In this document: positions 22,754-34,176 of the stretch, piece after piece
How positions within the stretch are numbered: position 1 is the stretch's first letter
Layout: each line of letters starts with the position of its first letter
DNA from: Musa acuminata AAA Group
Lineage: Eukaryota > Streptophyta > Magnoliopsida > Zingiberales > Musaceae
DNA: 64,000 nt
Direction: 5' to 3'
Assembly (NCBI RefSeq): GCF_036884655.1
Contig: NC_088347.1
Span: 15,109,001 to 15,173,000 of the forward strand
The notes under the pieces: generated by a model
Told to the model about the DNA's origin: nothing
What the model saw: the letters and a program-made list of their open reading frames with translations, nothing else
The model's database searches: none
Made by a program: the position numbers and the translations under genes

Positions 22754-25700
22754 GTAAGTAACTCAATTCTCTTGAATTATTTTGAAATTACATAATACTT
22801 TTCATGAGTTATTTTTAATTTATTTAGGGTTAATTACATGAAAATAAAAAAATTAGAAATCATGCTTATCATTCTAGTAATTTTGAAAATAATCATGAAA
22901 ATTGTATGTTTATGACAAACAAAATGATTTTGATTAAAAATGCCTTATGAAATATAATATAATGTCTAATAAATTTATTTTTTGAAGCTATGCATGATGA
23001 TGATGAGTTTTGGGTAATTATTAGTTTGTTGATTATTGATGATTTCCATAATGATCTTTTACGATTTATGGATTATCGATTTATACCATGATGAAAGTTG
23101 CTTTTAAAAATGATGCACGGCTTTTGTATGCAAACTAAGCATGAAAAGATAGATTCACCTAAAAAGAAAAATGTATGACTACAACAAATAACAAATGATT
23201 TTGGTTGAAAATACTTTATACTCAATGAAACCATCATTGATGAATATGTTTTATGTTTAATAGTTTATTTGGCTTATATGCTCTATCATGATAAATATTT
23301 TGAAAATAAATGAAATCATGTTTGATTTAAAGTAATGCATAATGATCATGCTTAGTAATGCATTTTTTTGATTTGACATAAAAGAGATTTTAAAAAATGA
23401 TGTATATTTTGATTTGACATAAATGAAATAGGCATGCTTATATAAAATAGTGAAGTGTCATGCTTGACAATTGTACACTTAATGATGCATAAAGTTGTAA
23501 TAAAAATATTAATATTTTAATACTATGATTTGACAATTTTATGTATGACATTGTAAAGTTATATATAATGATGCATAATGATGAAATTGTGTAATAAACA
23601 TATTAAACATTTTGAAACCATGTTTTAGTGTCATGCATATTGATCATGCTTAGTAAATTTCGAAATTATGCATGATGAATCTTACGATTTATGGATTATT
23701 GATTTTTACCATAATGAAAGCACCTCATTGATCTTTGTTGAAATAAGTCTTACTCTTTTGATTTTAAACATGATACATGTTTTTATTTGGCATAAATGAA
23801 ACAAAATCATATGTTTTGAAATAATTGAAAAGAGGAAAACATTCTTGAAAATTATTTTGCTCAATCTTATTGATTTTAATGAATCCATTTGTATCATCTT
23901 TGTGAATCTCTTGGATTTTGTTAATGATTTTGATGATTTAAATTTGAATAATTTTTTATCGAAATCACGATCTTGATCTCTTGAAATTTATAACATGAAA
24001 TCCTTTATGAATCAAGATTGTTTTCTATTTAAAAGGAGATTTGTCGAAATGTTTCGTAGTCTTTTAGTATTCATGATCTTGATATTTATGTTTTGAAACT
24101 TTATGTAAACCAAGAATGTTCATGATTCTCTCTTTGAATATTTAAAGAGGAGAATTTTCTAGATGAATCATGATTTTGATGATTGAATATTTGATGTGTA
24201 TGAATTGAGATCTTGCTCTCCTACTATTCTTTTTGCTATTCACCAAAAGGAAGACTAATTCTAATAAACCATGATATGCTATATGAATTTTATTGTATTC
24301 AAGGAGTAATATATCATCACTAATTTTTGTTTATATTCCTTTATGTGATGATATGAATGTATGAAATACTTATGATATGATTTTTTATACAATTCTATGT
24401 ATTCGTGAAATATTTATCTCATCACCCAATTAATTCCTCTTGATTCTCCTAATGTAATGAAGTGAATTTATGCATGAAATATAAATGGGGAGAAGTTTTG
24501 ATCATGTATGGTAGGATAAAAAAATTGACAAATTGATACCATCATGAAATGAAACATTTATGATTTGCAATGATGTATGCAATACTTGTGCTTTCTAATT
24601 ATGATGTGATATATTACATATGATGTAAATCATGATTTAAAATACTATGAGTTGTTGCTGAAATGATGTATTATAAATATTGATTTAATGTTTTGTATCA
24701 TGAATACTCTAAAAATGATGAATGTTTGGTATCATGATCAAAATGTTGACAAATAGTTAAAAATTTTAGTATCATGTATGATATCCTCATAATGTTGATC
24801 GATTTATTCAATATCGTGCATGAATGAATATAAGGTTTTTGAAAATGTGCATATTCTAATTTAAAAATATGATGATGCATAAATAAGATTGATACTTACC
24901 TTTGTCATAATTGATGTAAAGGATCTTCCCTTCTTTTTGACAATGACAAAGGGGGAGATAGCTAGCTTGCACAAGTCAAGAAGATACAAAAACTTGATTG
25001 CTAACTTGCCTATCTTAAGTAGCAAAGATTGCTAACTTGCTTATTTCAAGAAGCAAAAGTTGTCTTCTTGAACATCACTATCTTGCCTATCTCAAGAAGC
25101 AAGACTTGTAACCTGCACATTACAATAGGAAGCAAGAATCGATAGCTTACACACTTCAACAAGAAAGCTATCTTGTATTTGCTTTCGAAATTTTTGCCAA
25201 CTTGTATGTTGCAAAACTTGATCACTTTTTCAAACACTTTGCTAGCTTGCACTTTGTAAAGGAAGCGAAAATAGCACTTCTCAAAAGAGAAGAAATAACT
25301 TACTATCTTGAACATCACAAAAATTTGCTACCTTGCATGATGTAAAATTTGCTAAGATCACTATCTCAAAAGAGTTGCTATCTCAAAAAAGGCAAATGTG
25401 CTATCTTGCCTATCTCAAAATACAAAACATGCTAACTTGTTACGGAAGCAAAATTGCTAGCTCAAACATTGCAAATGAAGCAAAAATTTGCTAGCTTGAA
25501 ACTTGCATATCATGAAAATTGCTAGCTTGTAGTCTAATGAGAAGCAATTAGTTGTTATCTCAAGAAAAGCAAACATGCTAAACTTACACATCTTTAATTG
25601 CTAGATTGCATGATAGTAAAATTTGATACTATGTTTTTCATGCAATGTATGGAACTTTTTATCTCTAAACACATAAGAGTAGGAACTTCTCCTTTTTGTT

Positions 25701-25925
25701 GATGACATAGGGGGAGAAGTATATTGATGACTTCATGCATTGAATTGAATATTTGCATGATGGTTTAAATGTTTTTCATAACATGTGATGAATGTTATTT
25801 AGATTTGGGATAATCCAAGTATTCTATCAATGGCATATTGACAGGGGGAGTTTGGTTAAACTCCGGGGAGTTATGGTTAACTCCGTTAGTCATCAATTAG
25901 TTGTCATCATCAAAAAGGGGGAGAT
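22754..25925 (+). other. Element L AT-rich 3' region
   Basis: 3.2 kb with no credible coding frame. Early parts are rich in ATGATGCAT and TTGAAATNAT words. Later parts contain a polypurine tract (about 24,940-24,960), the CTAGCTTGC array (24,957-25,640), a second tract (about 25,695-25,712) and the terminal tract AAAAAGGGGGAGAT at 25,912-25,925 touching the 3' LTR. It replaces the position of pol in N. Confidence 0.65.
24957..25640 (+). repeat. CTAGCTTGC repeat array in element L
   Basis: The longest copy of the array in the window, nearly 700 bp. Units alternate GCTAGCTTGCA or GCTATCTTGCC with CTCAAGAAGCAAAA. More than fifteen degenerate units are visible. It is bounded on both sides by polypurine tracts. 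Confidence 0.75.
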
Positions 25926-27456
25926 TGTTGAATCTCGGATTTTGATGATGAAACTAATTGATTGTGTTTATATGTTTAACTGCATTTTGAGTGATGTAGG
26001 TCTACTTGATCAGGATTAGACAGTTAACGCAGGAGGAATTGACGTTGCACCGGAGGAGATCACGTCAGGATATTGGATGGCAGAAGGCTTCGAACGTCGG
26101 GCATCGGGCCAAGGAGAGCGGGATTGCACCAAGGATATCGGGGTTGCGGAGGTCAATCGCCGATTGGGCAATAAGCCACAAGAGAGGACGATGCGCTGAA
26201 GAATCGGATGAAGCACCAACCAATGACATGCCGGGCAACATAATGTCAATTCGCGTTGTAATAATTGTCTAGATCGGAGTAGAGTTTTGGCTTGTGTGTG
26301 CATGATTAACTACGATAACGATGAAGACATAAAGCGAAACAAAGTGTCAGAGTCAAGCGCGAAGGATTCGTTGGGAGTTCGAGAGTTCGACAGAAGTCCG
26401 AAGGTTCGTTAGGAATGCTGCCGGAACTAGCCGAGAATGAGTAGGGAGCTTGCCGAAGGGTTTTTCGGAAGCTCGCCGGAAGGTTCGTTGGAAGTTCGCG
26501 GAGCTCACCGAGAAAGATCGGAGCTTGCCAAAGAAGCTCGTTGGAACTCGCCAAGATCAAATCGTGAAGTCTAGGAGCTTGCCGGGAGTCCGCAGAATGG
26601 TTTCCGAGAGTTTATCGGAAGTTCACCGGAAGCTCGTCGGAAGAAGTCTTGACTTACGAACTTTGTAATAGCTTAGAAAATATCTTTAAATTCATATTTA
26701 GCATGTTAATTAGGGTTAGGATTAGGTGTTAATCCTATAACACAAGTAGGGGCCAATTGGGCCCGAGTTCGGACTGGTTTGGGTCAAGTTTGGAGCCCAA
26801 CCAATGAGCTGAATTGGCCTAGGCGGTGGCACCGCCCAGCACCCGAGAGCTGGGCGGTGGCATCGCTAGTCCACTGTCACTGTCAGACACTGATAGGCGA
26901 TGGCACCGCCGGCCTCGGAAACCAAAGAGAATTCAAAATTTAGAGCCCAAATTTGAATCCTCTTGAGGCCTATAAATACCCCTCATTTCTCAGCAGAGAA
27001 TACAACCTTTTCAGAAGCTAGAAGTTGAGAAAAGCTTTAGGAAAAGTCTTGTTTTCAATAGCTTGAGTGTTCACCTCCTTTCTTTTCATTGAAATCTTTG
27101 TAAAAGGGTGAACCACTTGTAAGAGGTTGTAAGAGGGGTGTAAGAAGGAGGTTGATCTTTGCCTAGTAAAGGAAGATCATTAGTGGATGCCGGTGGCCTT
27201 GATGGAAGAGGAATCAGAGGAGTGGATGTAGGTCACGATTGACCGAACCACTATAAACTACCGTCTTCTCTAGTTTGCATTTTATTCTTGCCATTTACAT
27301 ACTGCAAACTACTTAGTCACTACACTTCCAAACGCTTCTAAGTTATTAAGCTTTTTAAGTTCGGTTTTTTATCGTACGAAAGATTTTTCTAAAACTGAAG
27401 TTTTAATCCGCTGCACTAATTCACCCCCCCCACTTAGTGCCGCTCCGATCCTGACA
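25926..27456 (+). repeat. Element L 3' LTR
   Basis: 1,531 bp, from TGTTGAATCTCGGATTTTGA to CGATCCTGACA. It contains GGTGGCACCGCC words (26,820-26,910), a TATAAATACCCCTCA promoter box near 26,970, and a short C run before the end. Confidence 0.88.
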
Positions 27457-27852
27457 AATTAGAGTTGGGATCCGAAAGTAACCGCAATACAAGAGGCTAA
27501 AAACCTAAACAACCTACCACTTGAAGAACTAATTAGGTCTTTGATGACCTATGAAATGACTAATGTGGCACTTGACGAAAATGAGAACCACCTTCCAAAG
27601 AACAGGAAGGATTTCGAAGTTAGAATAATTGAAGACCACTCGAGCATAAGCTCAAGTGATAATAAACTTGAACTACTTATGAAATTTAAAAAGTTAATGA
27701 AACAAAAATTAAATAACAAAAAGAATGTAACTACTTACTATGAACGCAAGAAGAAGGAAGCAATCTTGGATGAATCAAGCTCATCCGAAGACGAGGAAAA
27801 AATCAACAAAGGCTAGGTGGCAAACTATGCCTTAATGACTTTCGATAATAAG
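27457..27852 (+). pseudogene. gag: Element M gag C-terminal fragment
   Basis: It starts inside gag at the 'SWDPKVTAIQEAK' block, then is open from 27,541 ('MMTYEMTNVALDENENHLPK') to a stop near 27,814. The CCHC knuckle is absent. It ends at a GGTAATT sequence at the same point where L and B diverge from N. Confidence 0.8.
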
Positions 27853-29319
27853 GTAATTAAAATACCCTTAATTTATTTTAAAATTACATAATAATTTTTC
27901 ATGAGTTATTTTTTTATTTAGTTTAATTATTTCTTAAAAATTATATGTTTAATAATATAATGAAAATACAAAAAATTATGGGATCATGCTTACCTTTCTA
28001 GTGATTTTAAAAATAATCATGTTTTATGTTAAACAAACAAAATAATTTTGATTAAAAAATACCTTATCATGATGAATGTTTTGAAAATAAATGTTTGTAT
28101 CATACTTGATGATTTTTATGCATGAGGACTTGAAGTAATGATTTAAAATCATATGTTTTGGAATTATGTGTTACTTTTTTTGATCTTGATGATTTTTTAT
28201 CTTTCCGTTTTAAACGTTGATGCATGGTTTTGACATAAGAACAAATACTTATGCCTTGAAATAATTGAAATATTTTATACTATTTTGTTCTTCCCTTATT
28301 CTTTCTTGTTTACAATGATAAAAGAGGGAAAAGTTATGATCATGTATGGTGGGATGCAATTTGACAAATTAATACCATCATGATTTGAAATACTATGATT
28401 TGTTGCTAATATTGATGTAATTATGAATAATGATTTGGGATCATGTAATAATGATTTTATATTTTAAAAATATACATGATGATTTGGTATTATGCTTGCA
28501 ATACTTATGCTTTTTAATTATGATGATGAATGTGATGTATTGCATATGATGTGAATCATGATTACTTTGATTTGAATTCAAGATTTATCTCAATTATGGT
28601 ATTTTGAAATAAGAATAATTACTTACCTTTGTTATGATTTAGAAATTGACGTAAAGAGAAAAAGAATTATAATTTTGTATTCTTCCCTTCATTTTAACAA
28701 TGACAAAGGGGGAGATAGCTAGCTTGCACAAGTCAAGAAGATGCAAAAACTTGCTTTCTTGCACATCTAAAGAGAAGCAAAAATTACAAACATACGTATC
28801 ACAAAAAGAGGCAAAACTTATTATTTTGCTCATCTCAAAATAAAGGAGTGCTATCTTGCCTATCTCAAGAAACAAAACATGCTAACTTGCATATCTAGCA
28901 AAATTTATAAACTTACATATTTCAAGAAGCAAGAGTTGCATTCTTGAATATCTCAAATTTGCTAGCTTGTATATTGTAGAACCTACTATATATTGATAGC
29001 TTGCATATTCTAATATAATGTAGCACTTGCTAAATTTGCTAGCTTGCATAATGATAAAACTGAAAATTATATTTATTATGCAACAATTTGAACTTACATC
29101 TCAAACACTTGAAAGTTCAACTTCTCCTTTTTGTTGATGACAAAGGGGGACAAGTATGATCATGTTATGCATGATGAGGTATTACAAATATTCATGATGA
29201 ATATTTGCAATGACTTGAATTCAGCTTGAATTTAAGGTTCTATCAAATATGCATATTGATAGGGGGAGTTAAGGTTAACTCCGTCATCAATTGTTTGTCA
29301 TCATAAAAAAGGGAGAGAT
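27853..29319 (+). other. Element M AT-rich 3' region
   Basis: 1.5 kb, no credible frame. A polypurine tract near 28,700, the CTAGCTTGCA array (about 28,716-29,060), a second tract near 29,140 and the terminal tract AAAAAAGGGAGAGAT directly before the LTR. Confidence 0.65.
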
Positions 29320-30841
29320 TATTGAATCTCGTATTTTGATGATGAAACTAATTGATAAGTATTTATGATTTGATCTACGTTTTTAGTAACGCAGGATGCT
29401 TCGATCAAGATAAGACAATTAAAATAGAAAAAATCATGTTGGGCCGGAGGAAAACATGTCAGAAGATTGGACATTAAGCCGGAGGATCGGTCGACATATC
29501 GACAAAAGGCTTCGGGCCATGGATTCGGCCATCGGAACAAGAAGAGCAGATATTGCACCAAGGATATCAGAGTTGCGGAATCAACTGGCCGATTGGGCAA
29601 TAGGCTGCAAGAGAGGACGATACACCAAAGAATCGAAGGAAGCGTCGAGGGACTAATGACATGCCGGACAACATGATTCATGCTTAGTATTAATTATCTA
29701 GATCGAAGTGTATTTTTACATATGCAGGATTAACTACAATAGCAAGACATAAAGCAAAATGAAGTTCCAAAGTCAAGGACGCGATTTTGTTGGGAATTCG
29801 AGAGTTCGTCGGAAGTCCGGACGTTCGTCGGATGTTCTGTCGGAACCAACTGAGAAGTCTCGGAGCTTGCCAGAGAAGCTCATCGGAACTCACCAAGAAG
29901 ATCGTTGTAAAGTCCAGGAGCTTGCCAGGAGTCCACTGTAACATTGTCGAGAGATCGCCGGAAGCTCGCTAGAAGAAACTAGACTTACAAACTTGTTTAG
30001 CTTAGGAAATGTCTTAGATTTCATAGTTAGCACGTAATTGGGATTGAATTTGGGCCAACCTCATTATGGGCTAGTTGGGCACATGTAAGGACTGTGTTGA
30101 GCCCAATGAAAGCCCCAAACAGTGACCCAAGCGATGGCACCATCATGGCACAGTCTTCAAGACTGTGTCAAGCAGTGGTACCACCCCTGCTTGGGTGCCA
30201 GGCAGTGGTACCGCCCAACGCAGTGTCAATGTTAAACTGACACTGGCATTGGTACCGCCAAGCACAGGTGGTGGTACTGCCCAGACCTAGGAAACCTCGG
30301 ATGAGATATTTTTAGGCTCCAAGTTTGAATCAACTTGAGGCCTATAAATACCCCTCTCATCCCTGGTTAACAAACACAAGCATAGAGAATTTAAAAAGAG
30401 AAAAACGTTGTTGTAATCTCTTGTGAGTGTTAGAATAGTTTGAGAGAGGAGTGAGTGCTTGTAAGGGTTGTTTCCTAAAGCCGGTAAAAGGAGAAGAGGG
30501 GTATAAGAAGGAGGTTGATCTTCGCCTATTAAAGGAAGATCGATAGTGGATGCCGGTGGCCTCGACAGAAGAGGAATTGGCGAAGTGGATGTAGGTCATG
30601 ACGATCGAACCACTCTAAAATCTGGTTTGCATTTTACTTTGAGCAATTTATCTTTACTGCAAACCACTTTACCTCCTTACTTGCTTAACATTCAATACAC
30701 TTTTACTTTTCTTTCAATGTTAAGCATTTTCGAAATCGGTTTTATTGTACTGAAATATTTTTCAGAACCAATTTGAAGACATATTTTACTGTTGCACTAA
30801 TTCACTCCCCCCCCCTCTTAGTGCCGACTCTGTTCCTAACA
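29320..30841 (+). repeat. Element M 3' LTR
   Basis: 1,522 bp, from TATTGAATCTCGTATTTTGA to TTCCTAACA. It contains GGTGGTACC and GGCAGTGGTACCGCC words (30,130-30,290), the TATAAATACCCCTCT promoter box near 30,342, and a C run at the end. One base separates it from minus LTR K. Confidence 0.85.
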
Positions 30842-30842
30842 C

Positions 30843-31939
30843 TGTTAGGAACGAGTCGACACTAAGAGAGAGGGGGGGTGGGGGGGGTGAATTAGTGAAG
30901 CGGTAAAATCATGTTGGTTTCATAAAATGTTTCGTACAATAAAAATCGAACTCGAAAGATAACTTGAAATTCAATACTTATTTATAAGCGTAGGTGTAGT
31001 AAACGTATAATAAGGAGGAAAGGCAGTTTGCTATAAAAGTAAATTGCAAGAAGGAAAATGCAAACTATATTTTATAGTGGTTCGGTCGTCGTGACCTACA
31101 TCCACTCCGTCGATTCCTCTTCCATCAAGGCTACCGGCATCCACTATCGGTCTTTCTTAAATAGGCAAAGACCAACCACCTTTTACAACTTGATTCTCTT
31201 TTTACCGGGTTTAGGAGATAACCCTTACACCCCCACTTACTCCTCTCTCAAACTATTTTAATACTTAAAACTTTGAGAGGAGTTTCACACATAATTACAA
31301 CAGAGTTTTCTTTCTATTTTGCTCTCAATTGTATGTCTTAACTAGGGATGAGAGGGGTATTTATAGGCCTCAAGTTGATTCAAACTTGGAGCCTAAAACT
31401 CCATCTCGGGTTTCTTGGGTACGGGCGATATCATTGCTTGTGCTGGGTGGTACCACCGCTAGTGTCAGTCTGACACTGGGTGGTACCACCACCTGACAAG
31501 GGCGGTGCCACCACCTGGCACCCTGCCACTGGGCGGTACCATCGCCTGCAGTCTCTCGAAGACTGTGTCTGGGCGGTACCACTGCCTAACATAGTCTCGG
31601 AGATTGTGCCACGACGTTGTCACCTCTTGAGTCACTATTTGGGCCTTTTCATTGGGCCCAACATAATTGATACATGGGCCCAACTGGCCCCTAATTGGGT
31701 TGGTCCAATTTCAATCCCAATTATGTGCTAACTATGAATTCTAAGACATTTACTAAGCTAAACAAGTCCGTAAGTCTTGTTTCTTCCGACGAGCTTCCGG
31801 CAATCTTCCGATGATCTCTTGGCAATGTTCCAGCGGACTCCCAGTAAGCTCTTGGACTTCACGACGATCTTCTTGGTAAGTTCTGATGAGCTTCGTTAGC
31901 AAGCTCTTGGATTTCTAAGTCAATTCCGGTAGAACTTTC
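30843..31939 (-). repeat. Minus LTR K, left part (split by N)
   Basis: It begins TGTTAGGAACGAGTCGACAC and runs to AGAACTTTC, where element N is inserted. It continues at 41,807. The two parts together make a full-length LTR of 1,604 bp, the same size as the LTRs of element E. Confidence 0.85.
31935..31939. other. Target site duplication of element N, left copy
   Basis: CTTTC, identical to 41,802-41,806 on the other side of N. Confidence 0.95.
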
Positions 31940-32459
31940 TGTTGAATCTCGGGTTTTGATGATGAAGTCAATTGTCATTTGTTATCTAATCTATGTGTTG
32001 AGATAAGTGTGCAGGATTAACTACGATAAAGAGTAAGACAAGCAGCAGGTGTTGCCCCGGAGTCAAGATCAGGATCACGTTGGGAGTTCGAGAGTTCGAC
32101 GGAAGTTCGGACGGTTGTCGGAGGTTCAGCGTGAACAGATCCGAGAAGTCCAGAAGCTTGCCAAGCGAAGCTCGTCGGAACTCGCCAAGTGGATCGTCGC
32201 AAGTCCAGGAGTATGCCGGATGTCCGCAGAAGGATCACCGAGGGTTATCGGTTGATCGACGGAAGTTGGCCGGAAACTCGCCGGAAGAAGCGATTGACGC
32301 ATTGGAGCAAAGCTGCAGAAGTTGTCTTAGAGTTAATCGTAGTTAGCACGATGATTAAGCATGAAAATGGGAGGTGATCCCATTAGCTTAATCTTGGGGC
32401 AATTGGGCCCCTGAAAAGATTCAAAGTGGGCCGAATGGAGTGAACCATTCGGACCCAGA

Positions 32460-33040
32460 TTGCACCAGGAGGTGCAACCGCCCCAGCCAGGAGGTGCAAC
32501 TGCCTGGGCTGTGGGGTTGAGAGGTGCAACCGCCCCAGCCAGGAGGTGCAACCGCCTGGGCTGTGGGGTTGGGAGGTGCAACCGCCCCAGCCAGGAGGTG
32601 CAACCGCCTGGGCTGTGGGGTTGGGAGGTGCAACCGCCCCAGCCAAGAGGTTGCACCGCCAGAGCTCAAGTTTCGAGCTCTGCCAGGCGATGCAACCACC
32701 GAGCTCAGTCTTCGAGCTCTGGCAGAGAGGTGCATCAGCCTGAGCTAAGTCTCGAGCTCTGCCAGGTGATGCATTCACCAAGCTCAGTCTTTGAGCTCTG
32801 GCAGAGAGGTGCATCAGCCTGAGCTCAGTTTGGAGCTCTCCCAGGTGATGCAACCACCGAGCTCAGATTTCGAGCTCTGCCAGGTGATGCAACCACCAAG
32901 CTCAGTCTTCGAGCTCTGCCAGGTGATGCAACCATCGAGCTCAGTCTTCGAGCTCTGGCAGAGAAGAGCAATCGGCTGAGCTCAGTCTTCGAGCTCTGCC
33001 AGGCGGTGCCACCTCTCCAGTTGAGAGGTGCAACCGCCTG
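32460..33040 (+). repeat. U3 palindrome/hairpin array in element N 5' LTR
   Basis: The first part has four copies of AGGTGCAACCGCCCCAGCC alternating with AGGTGCAACCGCCTGGGCTG, a period near 60 bp. The second part has about nine units of roughly 40 bp built on GAGCTCAGTCTTCGAGCTC, a short inverted repeat, followed by TGCCAGGTGATGCAACCA. It lies 70-650 bp upstream of the TATA box, where other Sireviruses carry GC-rich palindromes, so a regulatory role is likely but unproven. A second copy is at 40,135-40,715. Confidence 0.85.
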
Positions 33041-33107
33041 ATCCCAGAATTCTGGGATTTGATCGATTTGATCGTTTTGAGCTCGAATTTTGAATTGGGT
33101 TGGGGCC

Positions 33108-33115
33108 TATAAATA
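33108..33115 (+). promoter_or_regulatory. TATA box, element N 5' LTR
   Basis: TATAAATA in the context GGGGCCTATAAATACCCCAC. The RNA start should be around 33,140, which sets the U3/R border. The duplicate in the 3' LTR is at 40,783-40,790. Confidence 0.75.
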
Positions 33116-33832
33116 CCCCACCCATTCAGCACTGAAAAGATACAGACCCATACCGAAATCTTGATCTTTTCTGTGATTCTAAGAGCTCAAAAGTGTTGTA
33201 AAGCCTTTAAGTCTCCTCCTTCTGTTCTTCAAGTTTTCAATTGTAAAGTGAGGAGAGAAAGGTCTGTAAAGGTTGTCTCCTAAGCCTGTCAAAAGGAGAG
33301 AAATTGTAAGAGGGAAGTTTGGCCTTCGCCCATTGAAGGAAGGCACCTAGTTGACGTCGGCAACCTCATCGGTGGAGGAAGCCAAAAGTGGAGTAGGTCA
33401 AGGCTGACCGAACCACTCTAAATCTCTGGTTTGCATTTATTTTCGAGCACTTTATCATTACTGCAAACCTCCCTCATCACTACTGCTCTCTGCGCTTTCA
33501 CGAACAAATTCTAAGTGCTGTTCTTCCAAATCTGCACTCAGACGTAAACTCGTATTTTCATACAGTACAGTTTACGTTTACGTTTGATTCTGCAGAACTG
33601 TTTTTCGTGCTTTTACGAACGAGCCTTTTTTGCAGTTTACGCTTACATTTTAATCCTATTAATAACTGCAATCTGTCCTCTGTGATTTTACGAACGAGTT
33701 TCAACATTTAGACGCAAAACTGCATTCAGACGTAAATCGGCTTTCCTCGCTCAATCGTCAGATTTCAGTTCACGTTTACATCTTGATTTCAACTGCATAC
33801 TGCCTTCTGCGAGTATACAAACGAGTTTCAAA

Positions 33833-34007
33833 GTTTAGACGTAAATCTACGTTTAGACGTAAATCTGCGTTTAGACGTAAATCTGCATTTAGACGTAAAT
33901 CTGAGTTTAGACGTAAAACTGCGCTTAGACGCAAAACTGCGCTTAGACGCAAAACTGCGCTTAAACGCAATCTGCGCTTAGACGCAAACTGCACCTAGAT
34001 ACAAACT
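33833..34007 (+). repeat. 18-bp tandem repeat in element N 5' LTR
   Basis: Seven full units of GTTTAGACGTAAATCTGC and variants (GCTTAGACGCAAAACTGC), then three shortened units. It is downstream of the TATA box, so it would be transcribed in the leader. The 3' LTR copy is at 41,508-41,682. Solo LTR H has about six more units. Confidence 0.9.
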
Positions 34008-34128
34008 GCGAATTTGCTTTTGCATCATAATAGTTTTTGAACGAACGCAGCTTTTGGTTTTTAAATTAATATAAGATTTCCGCTGCACTAATTCACCCCC
34101 CCCTCTTAGTGCTCTCGATCCTAACAAT

Positions 34129-34140
34129 TGGTATCAGAGC
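34129..34140 (+). other. Element N primer binding site (tRNA-iMet)
   Basis: Perfect TGGTATCAGAGC, two bases after the LTR end at 34,126. Confidence 0.95.
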
Positions 34141-34176
34141 AAGGTTAACTCTCTAAAGGATTAAAACCCAAGAGAG

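Larger units (their letters stand above)
21485..27456 (+). mobile_element. Element L: pol-less Sirevirus derivative
   Basis: Order: truncated 5' LTR (last 317 bp only), perfect-position primer site, decayed gag without zinc knuckle, 3.2 kb AT-rich region, polypurine tract, full 3' LTR of 1,531 bp. Pol is entirely absent. The element is followed immediately by gag sequence of element M, so it probably inserted into M's gag; the left flank has been lost, so the target duplication cannot be checked. Confidence 0.8.
27457..30841 (+). mobile_element. Element M: 3' half of a pol-less Sirevirus derivative
   Basis: Gag C-terminal part, AT-rich region and 3' LTR. The 5' LTR and first half of gag are not present next to it. 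It has the same layout as B, L and E. Confidence 0.75.
31940..34126 (+). repeat. Element N 5' LTR
   Basis: 2,187 bp, TGTTGAATCTCGGG to CGATCCTAACA. It contains an upstream GC-rich array (32,460-33,040), the TATA box (33,108-33,115), an 18-bp tandem repeat (33,833-34,007) and a 7-C run before CTCTTAGTGC. The long open frames that cross the GC-rich array on both strands reflect its repeat period, not genes. Confidence 0.95.

Noticed and set aside
32383..32853. Long open frames on both strands in the GC-rich part of N's LTRs (also 40,058-40,528 and 60,647-61,142)
   Set aside because: They follow the repeat period of the U3 array, overlap on both strands, and lie upstream of the promoter in every LTR copy. 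Artefacts of repetition, not genes.
33776..33998. Arginine/leucine-rich repeat peptides (LRLNAD..., FRRKSA...) in the 18-bp arrays
   Set aside because: An 18-bp tandem repeat without stops is open in several frames by construction.
33833..34007. CRISPR-like direct repeats
   Set aside because: Units are contiguous with no unique spacers, and the sequence is a plant LTR.
34129..34140. tRNA gene at the TGGTATCAGAGC sites
   Set aside because: These are 12-base primer binding sites; no cloverleaf or A/B boxes are present.
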